A stretch of DNA of 64,000 bases. Origin: Desulfobacterales bacterium. Its GTDB lineage: Bacteria; Desulfobacterota; Desulfobacteria; Desulfobacterales; Desulfosalsimonadaceae. The notes below the pieces were generated by a model. It was given only the letters and a program-made list of their open reading frames with translations. It searched no databases and had not been told where the DNA came from. The position numbers were made by a program, and so were the translations under genes. Location of the stretch: positions 1-64,000 of the forward strand of contig JAGXKN010000001.1 of NCBI GenBank assembly GCA_018335195.1, written 5' to 3'. Positions 32,693 through 40,224 of this stretch are shown piece by piece. Within the stretch, counting starts at the first letter, position 1. Each line of letters begins with the position of its first letter.

Positions 32693-34441
32693 ATGGTTGC
32701 TACATCCTGGCCGACTGACAAATGGCCCGAAGGGGTCGCCACAGACATCGATCCCAAGGAATACGAAAAGCCGCTTTTTTCCGCAATAGATGAATCCGCG
32801 CGGGATTACCCGGACAAGACCTATACGATTTTCAACGACGGCACCCGCACATTTGCCCAGGTCAAGGACACCGCGGACCGGGTGGCCAACTTTCTGGCAT
32901 CTGCGGGAATCAAAAAAGGCGACCGGGTGGCGATCTTTCTGCCAAACATTCCGCAATATCCGGCCATATTTTTCGGCATCCTCAAGGCCGGCGCAATCTG
33001 TGTCACCTGCAACCCGTTGTATACCGCATCCGAACTTAACTACCAGTTAAACGATTCCGGCGCCAAGGCGGTCTTCTGCATGGATCACCCCCAGTTCTAC
33101 CCCACGGCCCAGGAAGCGGTAAAAAACACCAGCGTGGAAAAAGTGGTCTACTGCAATATCAAGTCATACCTGCCCAAGATCAAAGGCATCCTGGGCTCCC
33201 TGCTGGGTAAGATTCCCAAGGCCGCCAGCCACGATCCGTCCCACCACGATTTTGACAATATCGTGGCCTCAGCCGAGCCCAAACCGCCGCAGGTCAGCAT
33301 TGATCCGGTAGAGGACCTGGCCCTGATCATCTACACCGGCGGCACCACCGGCAAACCCAAGGGCGCCGCCCTTACCCACACAAACTTCTACTATGATTTA
33401 AAGGGCCTGGAAGAATGGGGGGAACTGGTTCACGAACCGGGCAAGCCTGCGGAAAAGCTTCGCAAAGGCGGGTTTCACACCTATCTCGGCGTGCTTCCCT
33501 GGTATCACAGTTTCGGATTAACCGTGTGCATGCTCGCCTCCTGCGCACAAGGCAGCCGCCTGATCTGCATCCCCGATCCCAGGGCCGGCAATCCGCCGTT
33601 TACCGAAGTGCTCCAGGCCGTGCAGAAGTACAAGGCCACCATTATGCCGGCCGTGCCCACGATTTTCGTGGCATTTACGAATCATCCCAACATTGACCAA
33701 TTCGACCTGACCTCGCTGATGGGCTGTTTTTCCGGCGGCGCGCCGCTGCCGCCCGAAGTCTGCAAGCAGTTTGAGGCCAAAACCGGTGCGGTGATCTTTG
33801 AAGGATACGGCCTGAGCGAGACCGCCCCGGTGGTCACCTCCAACCCGACATACCAGGACAAACGCAAGATCGGGAGCATCGGATTTCCGCTGCCGGGCAC
33901 GGATGTTAAGGCAGTGGACCTGGAAACCGGGCAAAGCGAAATGCCCAGGGGCGAAGACGGGGAACTCGCGGTTTCCGGGCCGCAGGTGATGAAGGGCTAC
34001 TGGAACCGGCCGGAGGAAAACCAGGCCGTTTTCCGGCAGATCGACGGCAGGCGTTATTTTCTCACCGGTGATATCGGCCATATTGACGAGGAGGGCTATA
34101 TCAAGATTACGGACCGCAAAAAGGACATGGTCCTTGTGGGCGGATTCAACGTCTATCCCCGGGACGTCGAAGACATCCTCTATACCCATCCCAAGGTTCA
34201 GCTCGCGGCCGTGGTGGGCATTCCGGACGAAAAAAGCGGCGAGGCGGTCAAGGCGTTTATCCAGGCCAAACCCGGAGAGGACCTCACCGAGGACGAAATC
34301 CGCCAGTTCTGCAAGGACAACATGGCCGGCTACAAGCGGCCCAAATACATTGAATTCAGAGAAGACATCCCGGTATCCCCGGTGGGCAAAGTCCTGCGCC
34401 GGGTATTAAGAGACGAGGAAATGGGCCAGAAATCCGAATAG
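32693..34441 (+). CDS. fadD: long-chain acyl-CoA synthetase (AMP-forming)
   Basis: ANL-superfamily ligase of 582 aa that activates fatty or other carboxylic acids to CoA thioesters. Motifs: the P-loop-like YTGGTTGKPKGA, FEGYGLSETAP, YFLTGDIGHIDEEGYIKITDRKKDMV and the C-terminal catalytic Lys in PVSPVGKVLRR. AAGGAG lies 6 bases before the ATG. A clear terminator follows. The natural chain length cannot be read from sequence. Confidence 0.92.
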   Translation: MVATSWPTDKWPEGVATDIDPKEYEKPLFSAIDESARDYPDKTYTIFNDGTRTFAQVKDTADRVANFLASAGIKKGDRVAIFLPNIPQYPAIFFGILKAGAICVTCNPLYTASELNYQLNDSGAKAVFCMDHPQFYPTAQEAVKNTSVEKVVYCNIKSYLPKIKGILGSLLGKIPKAASHDPSHHDFDNIVASAEPKPPQVSIDPVEDLALIIYTGGTTGKPKGAALTHTNFYYDLKGLEEWGELVHEPGKPAEKLRKGGFHTYLGVLPWYHSFGLTVCMLASCAQGSRLICIPDPRAGNPPFTEVLQAVQKYKATIMPAVPTIFVAFTNHPNIDQFDLTSLMGCFSGGAPLPPEVCKQFEAKTGAVIFEGYGLSETAPVVTSNPTYQDKRKIGSIGFPLPGTDVKAVDLETGQSEMPRGEDGELAVSGPQVMKGYWNRPEENQAVFRQIDGRRYFLTGDIGHIDEEGYIKITDRKKDMVLVGGFNVYPRDVEDILYTHPKVQLAAVVGIPDEKSGEAVKAFIQAKPGEDLTEDEIRQFCKDNMAGYKRPKYIEFREDIPVSPVGKVLRRVLRDEEMGQKSE

Positions 34442-34465
34442 CATAAGCATGTAAAACCGGAAACA

Positions 34466-34508
34466 AAAAAGCCGCTCTCAGGCACGCCTGAGGGCGGCTT
34501 TTTTTTGC
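34466..34508. terminator. bidirectional rho-independent terminator
   Basis: A-run, then GCCGCTCTCAGGC, short loop and GCCTGAGGGCGGC followed by eight T; one mismatch in the stem. It lies between the convergent ligase and mpl genes and the A-run makes it work on both strands. Confidence 0.92.
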
Positions 34509-34583
34509 CGTTATTCTCCCTGCGCAACGGGCAACAGGCCGGTAACCCCCGATAAAAATTTCGGCTCGGGTCGCCGATAAAAA

Positions 34584-35999
34584 TCACAAAGCTTCCAGCA
34601 ACCTTTCGTGGATGTTGTCAAACCCGCCGTTTGACATGACCAGGATCACGTCTCCGTCTGCGGCCGCCCGGGCCGCAAATGAAACAATATCCCCGGTGTC
34701 CGTGAAATAATGGGCATCCATGCCCCGGGCCCGAAGGTCTGCGACCAGATGCCCGGAGGAAAACCGCTGGTCTTGCGGCACCTTGTGCAGCAGCGGGGGC
34801 TTGCGCACGCACACGATATCCGCATCGTCAAAAACCGTTGGATAAACCGCCTGGAACACCTTTCGCATGCTGGTGTTGGTCCGGGGCTCAAATACCGCGA
34901 TCAGCCGGTTTTCCGGGTAAAAGGAACGAATCGCGGAAATGGTTTCGCGCACCGCGGTGGGATGGTGGGCAAAGTCGTCAATCACGGTCACGCCGTTTTT
35001 CACCCCCCGCACCTCCTGGCGCCGGCGGATCCCGGCAAACGTTTCCAGGCCCCGGGCGATGGCCTCCGGGGCAAGCCCCAGGTCTGCTGCGGCAGCCACC
35101 GCAGACAGGGCGTTTAAACGGTTATGCGCCCCCACGGCTTTCATCCGGAAACGGCCGAACAAATGCGAACCGCGAAAAACCGAAAACCGGTTCCATCCCG
35201 GCTGCCGGATTTCCGGCTCCAGGCGCCAGAAATCAGAAGACCGGGTGCCGTAGGTTTCCACCCGGCAGGACCGGCCGGCCAAAAGGGTTTCCGCCCCGGG
35301 GTCTTCCCCGTGGGCCATCAGGGTGCTGTCGCCGGGGATCTGTGCGAAAAATGCGTCAAAAGCCGTGCGCACGTGATCCAGATCCCTGAAGATATCTGCG
35401 TGATCGAATTCCGCGCCGGTCCAGATGGCGATATCCGGCCGGTAATGCAGAAACTTCGGTCCCTTGTCAAAAAAGGCCGTATCATACTCATCGCCCTCGA
35501 TGACCATGTATCCGCCGTTTCCAACCCGGAAATTGGCCTCGAAATTATTCAATATGCCGCCGATCATAAACGCGGGGTCGCATCCGGCTGACTGCAGCAG
35601 CCATGCCACCATGGAGGCGGTGGTGGTTTTGCCGTGGGTGCCGGTGACAACAACGGTGCGCCGGTTTTTTGCCATGAAGCGGTTGATGGCCTGGGGCATG
35701 GAGCAGTACGGTAGCCCCATCTCAAGCATGCACACGGCTTCGGGGTTGTCCCTTTTCACGGCGTTGCCCACGACCACCAGGTCCGGGCCGTGGGCCAGGT
35801 TCTTTTCCGAAAACCCGTCGCTTACGGCAATGCCCCGCTTTTCCAGAAACGTGCTCATGGGCGGGTACACCCCGGCATCCGAGCCGGTGACCGCAAGCCC
35901 CATCTCCTTTAAGGCGGCCGCAAGCGCCCCCATGCCCGTGCCGCACACCGCGATCAGGTGCACGGAAGCAACGCGCTGCGGGATCTGATTTTGATTCAC
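34584..35999 (-). CDS. mpl: UDP-MurNAc:L-Ala-gamma-D-Glu-mDAP ligase
   Basis: Mur-ligase family enzyme of 471 aa of the Mpl type, which reattaches recycled murein tripeptide to UDP-MurNAc. The N-terminus VHLIAVCGTGMGALAAALKEMGLAVTGSD, the ATP loop VVTGTHGKTTTASMVAWLL, EGDEYDTAFFDKGPKF (specific for Mpl rather than MurC) and DDFAHHPTAV are all present. GTG start at 35999, 14 bases after hemL on the same strand with AGGA upstream. Implies peptidoglycan recycling in this organism; the NamZ-like protein at 60927 fits that. Confidence 0.92.
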   Translation of the reverse strand: MNQNQIPQRVASVHLIAVCGTGMGALAAALKEMGLAVTGSDAGVYPPMSTFLEKRGIAVSDGFSEKNLAHGPDLVVVGNAVKRDNPEAVCMLEMGLPYCSMPQAINRFMAKNRRTVVVTGTHGKTTTASMVAWLLQSAGCDPAFMIGGILNNFEANFRVGNGGYMVIEGDEYDTAFFDKGPKFLHYRPDIAIWTGAEFDHADIFRDLDHVRTAFDAFFAQIPGDSTLMAHGEDPGAETLLAGRSCRVETYGTRSSDFWRLEPEIRQPGWNRFSVFRGSHLFGRFRMKAVGAHNRLNALSAVAAAADLGLAPEAIARGLETFAGIRRRQEVRGVKNGVTVIDDFAHHPTAVRETISAIRSFYPENRLIAVFEPRTNTSMRKVFQAVYPTVFDDADIVCVRKPPLLHKVPQDQRFSSGHLVADLRARGMDAHYFTDTGDIVSFAARAAADGDVILVMSNGGFDNIHERLLEAL

Positions 36000-36013
36000 T
36001 GGCGCGGCTTTCC

Positions 36014-37321
36014 TTACGTAACCCGGGTGTGGTCCTGGAGCCCGGCCATGACCGTTTCCGCGGCAGACAGGGTGGCGTCGATATCCGCGGTCTCGTGGGC
36101 CGAGGACACGAACACGGCCTCAAACTGCGCCGGCGGCAGATAGATCCCATGTTCCAGCATGCCGCGGTAATACCGGGCGAATTGCTCGGTATCCGAGCCC
36201 TTGGCCTGCTCAAAGTTGGTCACCGGCCCGGGGGTAAAAAACAGGCCCAGCATGGAACCCACCCGGTTGACCGTGGCGGGCATGCCCAGGCGGTCAATCA
36301 GCCGGAGCAGGCCCTCTTCGAGCCGGGCCGCGGTTTTCTCCAGGTTATCGTAAAACCCGGGCTGCTGGATCTGTTTTAAGGTGGCGATCCCGGCGGCCAT
36401 GGCCAGGGGGTTTCCCGCCAGGGTGCCTGCCTGGTAGACCGGCCCCTGCGGGGCGATCTGCTCCATGATCTCCTTTTTGCCGCCATAGGCGCCCACCGGC
36501 ATACCGCCGCCCACGATCTTGCCGAAACAGCTCATGTCCGGAATCACCCCGAAACGATGCTGGGCGCCCCCGTAAGCCACCCGGAACCCGGACATGACCT
36601 CGTCGAATATCAGAACGCATCCGTGTTTTTCCGTCTCCTCGCGCAGCGCCTGCAGAAATTCCGGATCCGGCGGCACCATGCCCATGTTGCCGGCCACCGG
36701 CTCCACCATGACCGCGGCCATATCCTCGCCCTTTTCCCGCATCATCGAGCGGAATGCTTCAGCGTCATTGTAGGGCAGCGACAGGGTATGGCCCACGAAC
36801 GAATCCGGCACCCCGGGGCTGCCCGGGATGTTCAGCGTTGCCACGCCCGATCCGGCCGCCACCAGGAGGCTGTCCACATGGCCGTGATAGCAACCGTCGA
36901 ACTTCACGATTCCGTCGCGGCCGGTGTAGGCCCGGGCCGCCCGGATGGCGCTCATGGTCGCCTCCGTGCCGGAATTGACCATCCGCACCATTTCCACCGA
37001 GTCCACGGCCGCAATGATCATTTCGGCAAGTTCCACCTCCAGGTCCACGGGGGCGCCAAAGCTCAGCCCGCGCGCCATGGCCTGTTCGACCGCCTCGATT
37101 ACGGCCGGATGCCGGTGTCCCAAAATCAGGGGGCCCCATGAACACACGTAATCGATGTATTCGCGTCCCTCCACGTCATAGATACGGCAGCCCTGACCTT
37201 TATCGATAAACAGCGGGTCCTGTCCAACGGACTTGGCCGCGCGCACCGGGCTGTTAACCCCGCCCGGGGTGGCTTCCTTGGCCCGTTGAAACAGCAGGTA
37301 AGATTTCGGATCCGATTTCAT
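36014..37321 (-). CDS. hemL: glutamate-1-semialdehyde 2,1-aminomutase
   Basis: PLP-dependent enzyme of 435 aa that makes 5-aminolevulinate in the C5 tetrapyrrole pathway. The PLP lysine lies in CFGKIVGGGMPVGAYGG, and LIFDEVMSGFRVAYGGAQ precedes it. The start at 37321 is chosen because AGGAGG is 4 bases upstream; an upstream extension to 37357 is unlikely. First gene of the hemL-mpl pair. Confidence 0.95.
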   Translation of the reverse strand: MKSDPKSYLLFQRAKEATPGGVNSPVRAAKSVGQDPLFIDKGQGCRIYDVEGREYIDYVCSWGPLILGHRHPAVIEAVEQAMARGLSFGAPVDLEVELAEMIIAAVDSVEMVRMVNSGTEATMSAIRAARAYTGRDGIVKFDGCYHGHVDSLLVAAGSGVATLNIPGSPGVPDSFVGHTLSLPYNDAEAFRSMMREKGEDMAAVMVEPVAGNMGMVPPDPEFLQALREETEKHGCVLIFDEVMSGFRVAYGGAQHRFGVIPDMSCFGKIVGGGMPVGAYGGKKEIMEQIAPQGPVYQAGTLAGNPLAMAAGIATLKQIQQPGFYDNLEKTAARLEEGLLRLIDRLGMPATVNRVGSMLGLFFTPGPVTNFEQAKGSDTEQFARYYRGMLEHGIYLPPAQFEAVFVSSAHETADIDATLSAAETVMAGLQDHTRVT

Positions 37322-37458
37322 TGATCCTCCTTTGTCATTCAAATCCTGTTGACACAATTACCCGTGAAAGTTAAAAACAATAGCAGACTCAGAATACCGG
37401 GTCAAGGCGGGCATTGCCGAGAGCCGCCCGGACAAACACGTGCTTGCATCATTGGTGT

Positions 37459-38217
37459 ATGAACCATAAAAAACAGATGCAGCAGCTCTCCAAACTGCTG
37501 TCCTATATCCTGGAAAGACAGCCCGACGAATTCGGCCTGATCCCGGATGCAGAAGGATTTGTCGGAATAAAGGAACTGCTCAAGGCCCTTGGCGAAACCG
37601 AAGAGTGGCGCCACATCCGGCGCAGTCACTTCAACGAATTGATGCTGGCCGACTCCGAGCCGCCAATTGAAATGCGGGACAACCGCATCCGGGGCAGATC
37701 CCGCGAAAACCTGCCAGCTGTCCGGCCGTGCGAAGAACCGCCCAGGTTTCTTTATACATTTATCCGCAAAAAAGCCTATCCCGCGGTATTGGAAAAAGGC
37801 GTGCGACCGGCGGGCCACGATCGCGTGATCTGCACCCCTGACCGGGAAACCGCCGAGCAGCTGGGCAAAAGAAAAGACAATCACCCGGTTGTCCTCACCG
37901 TGCACACGGACAAGGCTGCGGCCCGCGGCATTGCATTTGAACAGATGGGCGACCGGCTGTATCTGGCCGAATATCTTCCGGCAGATACCTTTACCGGCCC
38001 GCCCCTGCCCAAAATGCCCGAGCCGGCAAAGGACGGCAGGGATGCCAAAAAACCCGCGGACCTGGAAGAATACAAGAAAAAGGCCAAGGGCGGCACCTAT
38101 TCGATCCAGCCCGAAGATCTCGGCACGGCCCGCAACGAGGCCAAACCCAAAAAGGGCAAGGGCAAGAAAAAGGACCCTGCCTGGAAACAGCAGCAGCGAA
38201 AAAACCGCCGCCGGTAA
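37459..38217 (+). CDS. Tpt1/KptA-like protein with altered active site
   Basis: Protein of 252 aa resembling RNA 2'-phosphotransferase (Tpt1/KptA) over residues 7-195: LSKLLSYILERQPDEFGLIPDAEGFVGIKELL at the start and PPRFLYTFIRKKAYPAVLEKGV in the middle. Known KptA proteins have LRH where this has LER, YHGT where this has YTFI, and a VHLS segment where this has VICT, so catalytic and NAD-binding residues are changed. The C-terminus (200-252) is a Lys-rich tail, KPKKGKGKKK, suited to nucleic acid binding. The start at 37459 has no strong RBS; the frame is open back to 37414. It is divergent from hemL. Confidence 0.7.
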   Translation: MNHKKQMQQLSKLLSYILERQPDEFGLIPDAEGFVGIKELLKALGETEEWRHIRRSHFNELMLADSEPPIEMRDNRIRGRSRENLPAVRPCEEPPRFLYTFIRKKAYPAVLEKGVRPAGHDRVICTPDRETAEQLGKRKDNHPVVLTVHTDKAAARGIAFEQMGDRLYLAEYLPADTFTGPPLPKMPEPAKDGRDAKKPADLEEYKKKAKGGTYSIQPEDLGTARNEAKPKKGKGKKKDPAWKQQQRKNRRR

Positions 38218-38266
38218 ACCCGGCCTGATACATTCATCCATTCTTTTCAGTTAGGAAACGCCCCTG

Positions 38267-39640
38267 ATGACCCGAAAACAAAAAATCCTGTTTTTGTGCG
38301 ATGCCAGTGACATCGAGGAAGTTGAACACAGCTTTGCCGAGCAGTCCACCTATGACCTTACCATTGAAACCACGGAAAAAATCCTGAGCTTCGGGGTCCG
38401 GGACTATCTGTACCAGACCGTTGAGCGCATCAATCATTACCCGGAAATTTACGACGGGGTGGTCGGCACCCACGACTCCTCGGCCGTGTTTGCCGCCATT
38501 ATCGCAGAAGAAACCGGAAAACGTTTTGCCTCGGTGCAAAGCATCATCTCCTGCCAGAACAAATACCTCTGCCGACGGATCCAGCGCACCTGCGTTCCCG
38601 AATACACGCCGAACTTCTGCCTGGCCCTGGACTACCTGCGAAATCCCGAGCGGCTGCAGACCCCGTTTTTCATCAAGCCGGTGCGGGCCAATATTTCCTT
38701 TGGCACTCACCGGATCGAAACCCCGGAGCAGCTCGAATTTTATATCGGTGCCGAGAGCATGGACATCGCCCGGTTCAACCAGTACTATCTCGAAGCCATC
38801 GGCAGTTATGCCAGGCATTACAACGCCATTAACATGGCCACATCCAACAGCTTTCTCTGTGAAGACTTGATTGACGGCGACCAGGTTACGGTGGACGGCT
38901 ATATTTTCGAGGGCGAAGTCACCTGCTTCGGCGTGACCAAGGCCGTGTATCATCCCCGCACCAACTGCTTCAGCCATCACGAGTTTCCCTATGCACTGTC
39001 CGCCGAGATGCACGCGGCCATCACCTCGGCCTTAAGCCGCCTGATTCCCGCCACCGGCATCAACAACAGCTTTTTCAACGTGGAAATGAGAATCGACGAA
39101 ACAGCCGAAACCTTTAAAATCATCGAGGTCAACTCCCGCATCGCCTTCCAGTTCGCCCGGACCATCGAGGCGGTAACCGGGATTTCGCCCCTTCACATGC
39201 TCTGCGACGTGGCCGCGGGCAGACGCCCGGCCCTGACCCCCATGGCCGAAGACCAGTTGTTTAACTATTGTTACAACTTCGAGCTTCATCGCTTTTCTGA
39301 TGCAAAGATCCTGCAGACGCCCACCAAAAGCGTCTATGATGAAATCGCACTGAAATACCCGGAAGTCCGGATCCGCAACCTGATCCATGAAAACGTCAAT
39401 CTCTCGGATTTCAAGCACAACCCGGAAAGCTTCCGCTACTGCGTGCTCGACGTGCCCGGAAACAGCCGCGAGGAAATCATGTCCAAATACGATGACGTGG
39501 TGGCGATGCTGGCCTACAAATTCGATGTACCCGACGAGCACGCCCGCACCGGCGAACCCGCCGGCCCGCCCCCGCAGCTGAGCGCGGGCCGGGGCCATGA
39601 AATCGAATTTCAGCCCGAGCCGAGAAACCCGGACAGATAG
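38267..39640 (+). CDS. ATP-grasp ligase-like protein
   Basis: Protein of 457 aa with an ATP-grasp layout: N-terminal pre-ATP domain with DGVVGTHDSSAVFAAIIAEETGKRFAS, a central TPFFIKPVRANISFGTHRI segment with the ATP-binding Lys, CEDLIDGDQVTVDGYIFEG, and the metal-binding FNVEMRIDE...FKIIEVNSRIA. Such enzymes join a carboxylate to an amine or thiol; the substrate here is not evident. A C-terminal tail of about 40 residues is Pro-rich. It lies between the KptA-like gene and tRNA-Lys. Confidence 0.82.
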   Translation: MTRKQKILFLCDASDIEEVEHSFAEQSTYDLTIETTEKILSFGVRDYLYQTVERINHYPEIYDGVVGTHDSSAVFAAIIAEETGKRFASVQSIISCQNKYLCRRIQRTCVPEYTPNFCLALDYLRNPERLQTPFFIKPVRANISFGTHRIETPEQLEFYIGAESMDIARFNQYYLEAIGSYARHYNAINMATSNSFLCEDLIDGDQVTVDGYIFEGEVTCFGVTKAVYHPRTNCFSHHEFPYALSAEMHAAITSALSRLIPATGINNSFFNVEMRIDETAETFKIIEVNSRIAFQFARTIEAVTGISPLHMLCDVAAGRRPALTPMAEDQLFNYCYNFELHRFSDAKILQTPTKSVYDEIALKYPEVRIRNLIHENVNLSDFKHNPESFRYCVLDVPGNSREEIMSKYDDVVAMLAYKFDVPDEHARTGEPAGPPPQLSAGRGHEIEFQPEPRNPDR

Positions 39641-39722
39641 CCGCATGCTTCCGGGCGGGATTGACAAAAATTCATTGACAACCCGAAACAATTTGGTTAC
39701 ATGGTGACTTTTACTTTCCAAC

Positions 39723-39798
<76 letters not shown>

Positions 39799-39806
39799 AA
39801 GATTCC

Positions 39807-39840
39807 AAGGGGTTGTGGCCTTTGCCGTGGCCCCTTTTTT
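39807..39840 (+). terminator. terminator after tRNA-Lys
   Basis: AAGGGG at 39807-39812 pairs with CCCCTT at 39831-39836, with an inner GGC/GCC stem, followed by a T-run. It begins 9 bases after the tRNA CCA. Confidence 0.8.
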
Positions 39841-40122
39841 GTAAAACCTCTGCAAAATTACTTCATTCACAGCCGGCCCCTTACCTTCCTGTCTGGATTG
39901 ATAGCGATTGCGGCGGGTATCCTGGACAATTTTGGGTTGTCACAACGACCTCTCTTAACTGAAAGCAACCCCGGTTAAAATGGAGCCAGCCAGAGCGGGC
40001 GAATCCATATGATTCTGCTTGACAGCAGAACCAGATTCAAATAAGAATTTTTTAAGCTCTGCCATGAAGGCGGCCCAAAAGAAGCAATAAACATTTACCA
40101 CCAGCGAATGCTTTAATCTTTT

Positions 40123-40141
40123 ATTCGGCGCATAGCCGAAT
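40123..40141 (+). promoter_or_regulatory. leader stem-loop 1
   Basis: ATTCGGC and GCCGAAT form a perfect 7-bp stem with loop GCATA, 12 bases upstream of the larger terminator-like hairpin. Confidence 0.6.
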
Positions 40142-40153
40142 CTCGATAAAAAG

Positions 40154-40210
40154 GCCACGAAGGCCTCACTCCATTTGAAAAATGGGGCAGAGGCGTTCGT
40201 GGCTTTTTTT
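40154..40210 (+). promoter_or_regulatory. attenuator-like terminator hairpin before TonB receptor
   Basis: Nested stems: GCCACGAA (40154-40161) with TTCGTGGC (40196-40203), GCCTC (40163-40167) with GAGGC (40190-40194), and CCATTT with AAATGG at the tip, followed by seven T (40204-40210). It ends only 14 bases before the start codon, with the RBS GGAGG right after the T-run, so it would block the gene unless an alternative fold forms. It does not match the cobalamin, TPP or NiCo riboswitch consensus that I know. Confidence 0.7.
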
Positions 40211-40224
40211 ATGGAGGCGCGTCA

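Larger units (their letters stand above)
39841..40224 (+). other. leader region of the TonB-receptor gene
   Basis: No protein gene is convincing here. A promoter-like TTGACA (40019-40024) with TAAGAA at 17-base spacing (40042-40047) would give a leader of about 170 bases. The leader holds two strong hairpins, at 40123-40141 and 40154-40203, the second ending in a T-run. The minus-strand frame at 39955-40158 overlaps these structures and is judged spurious. Confidence 0.5.

Noticed and set aside
40064-40090. Possible leader peptide MKAAQKKQ in the TonB-receptor leader
   Set aside because: No Shine-Dalgarno, and no codon run that would explain ribosome-mediated attenuation.
39955-40158. Minus-strand frame of 67 codons before the TonB receptor
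   Set aside because: It lies over the leader hairpins and has no RBS or similarity to known proteins.
40140-40210. Cobalamin riboswitch for the TonB receptor
   Set aside because: The leader reads GCCACGAA, not the B12-box GCCACTG, and the rest of the class consensus is missing.
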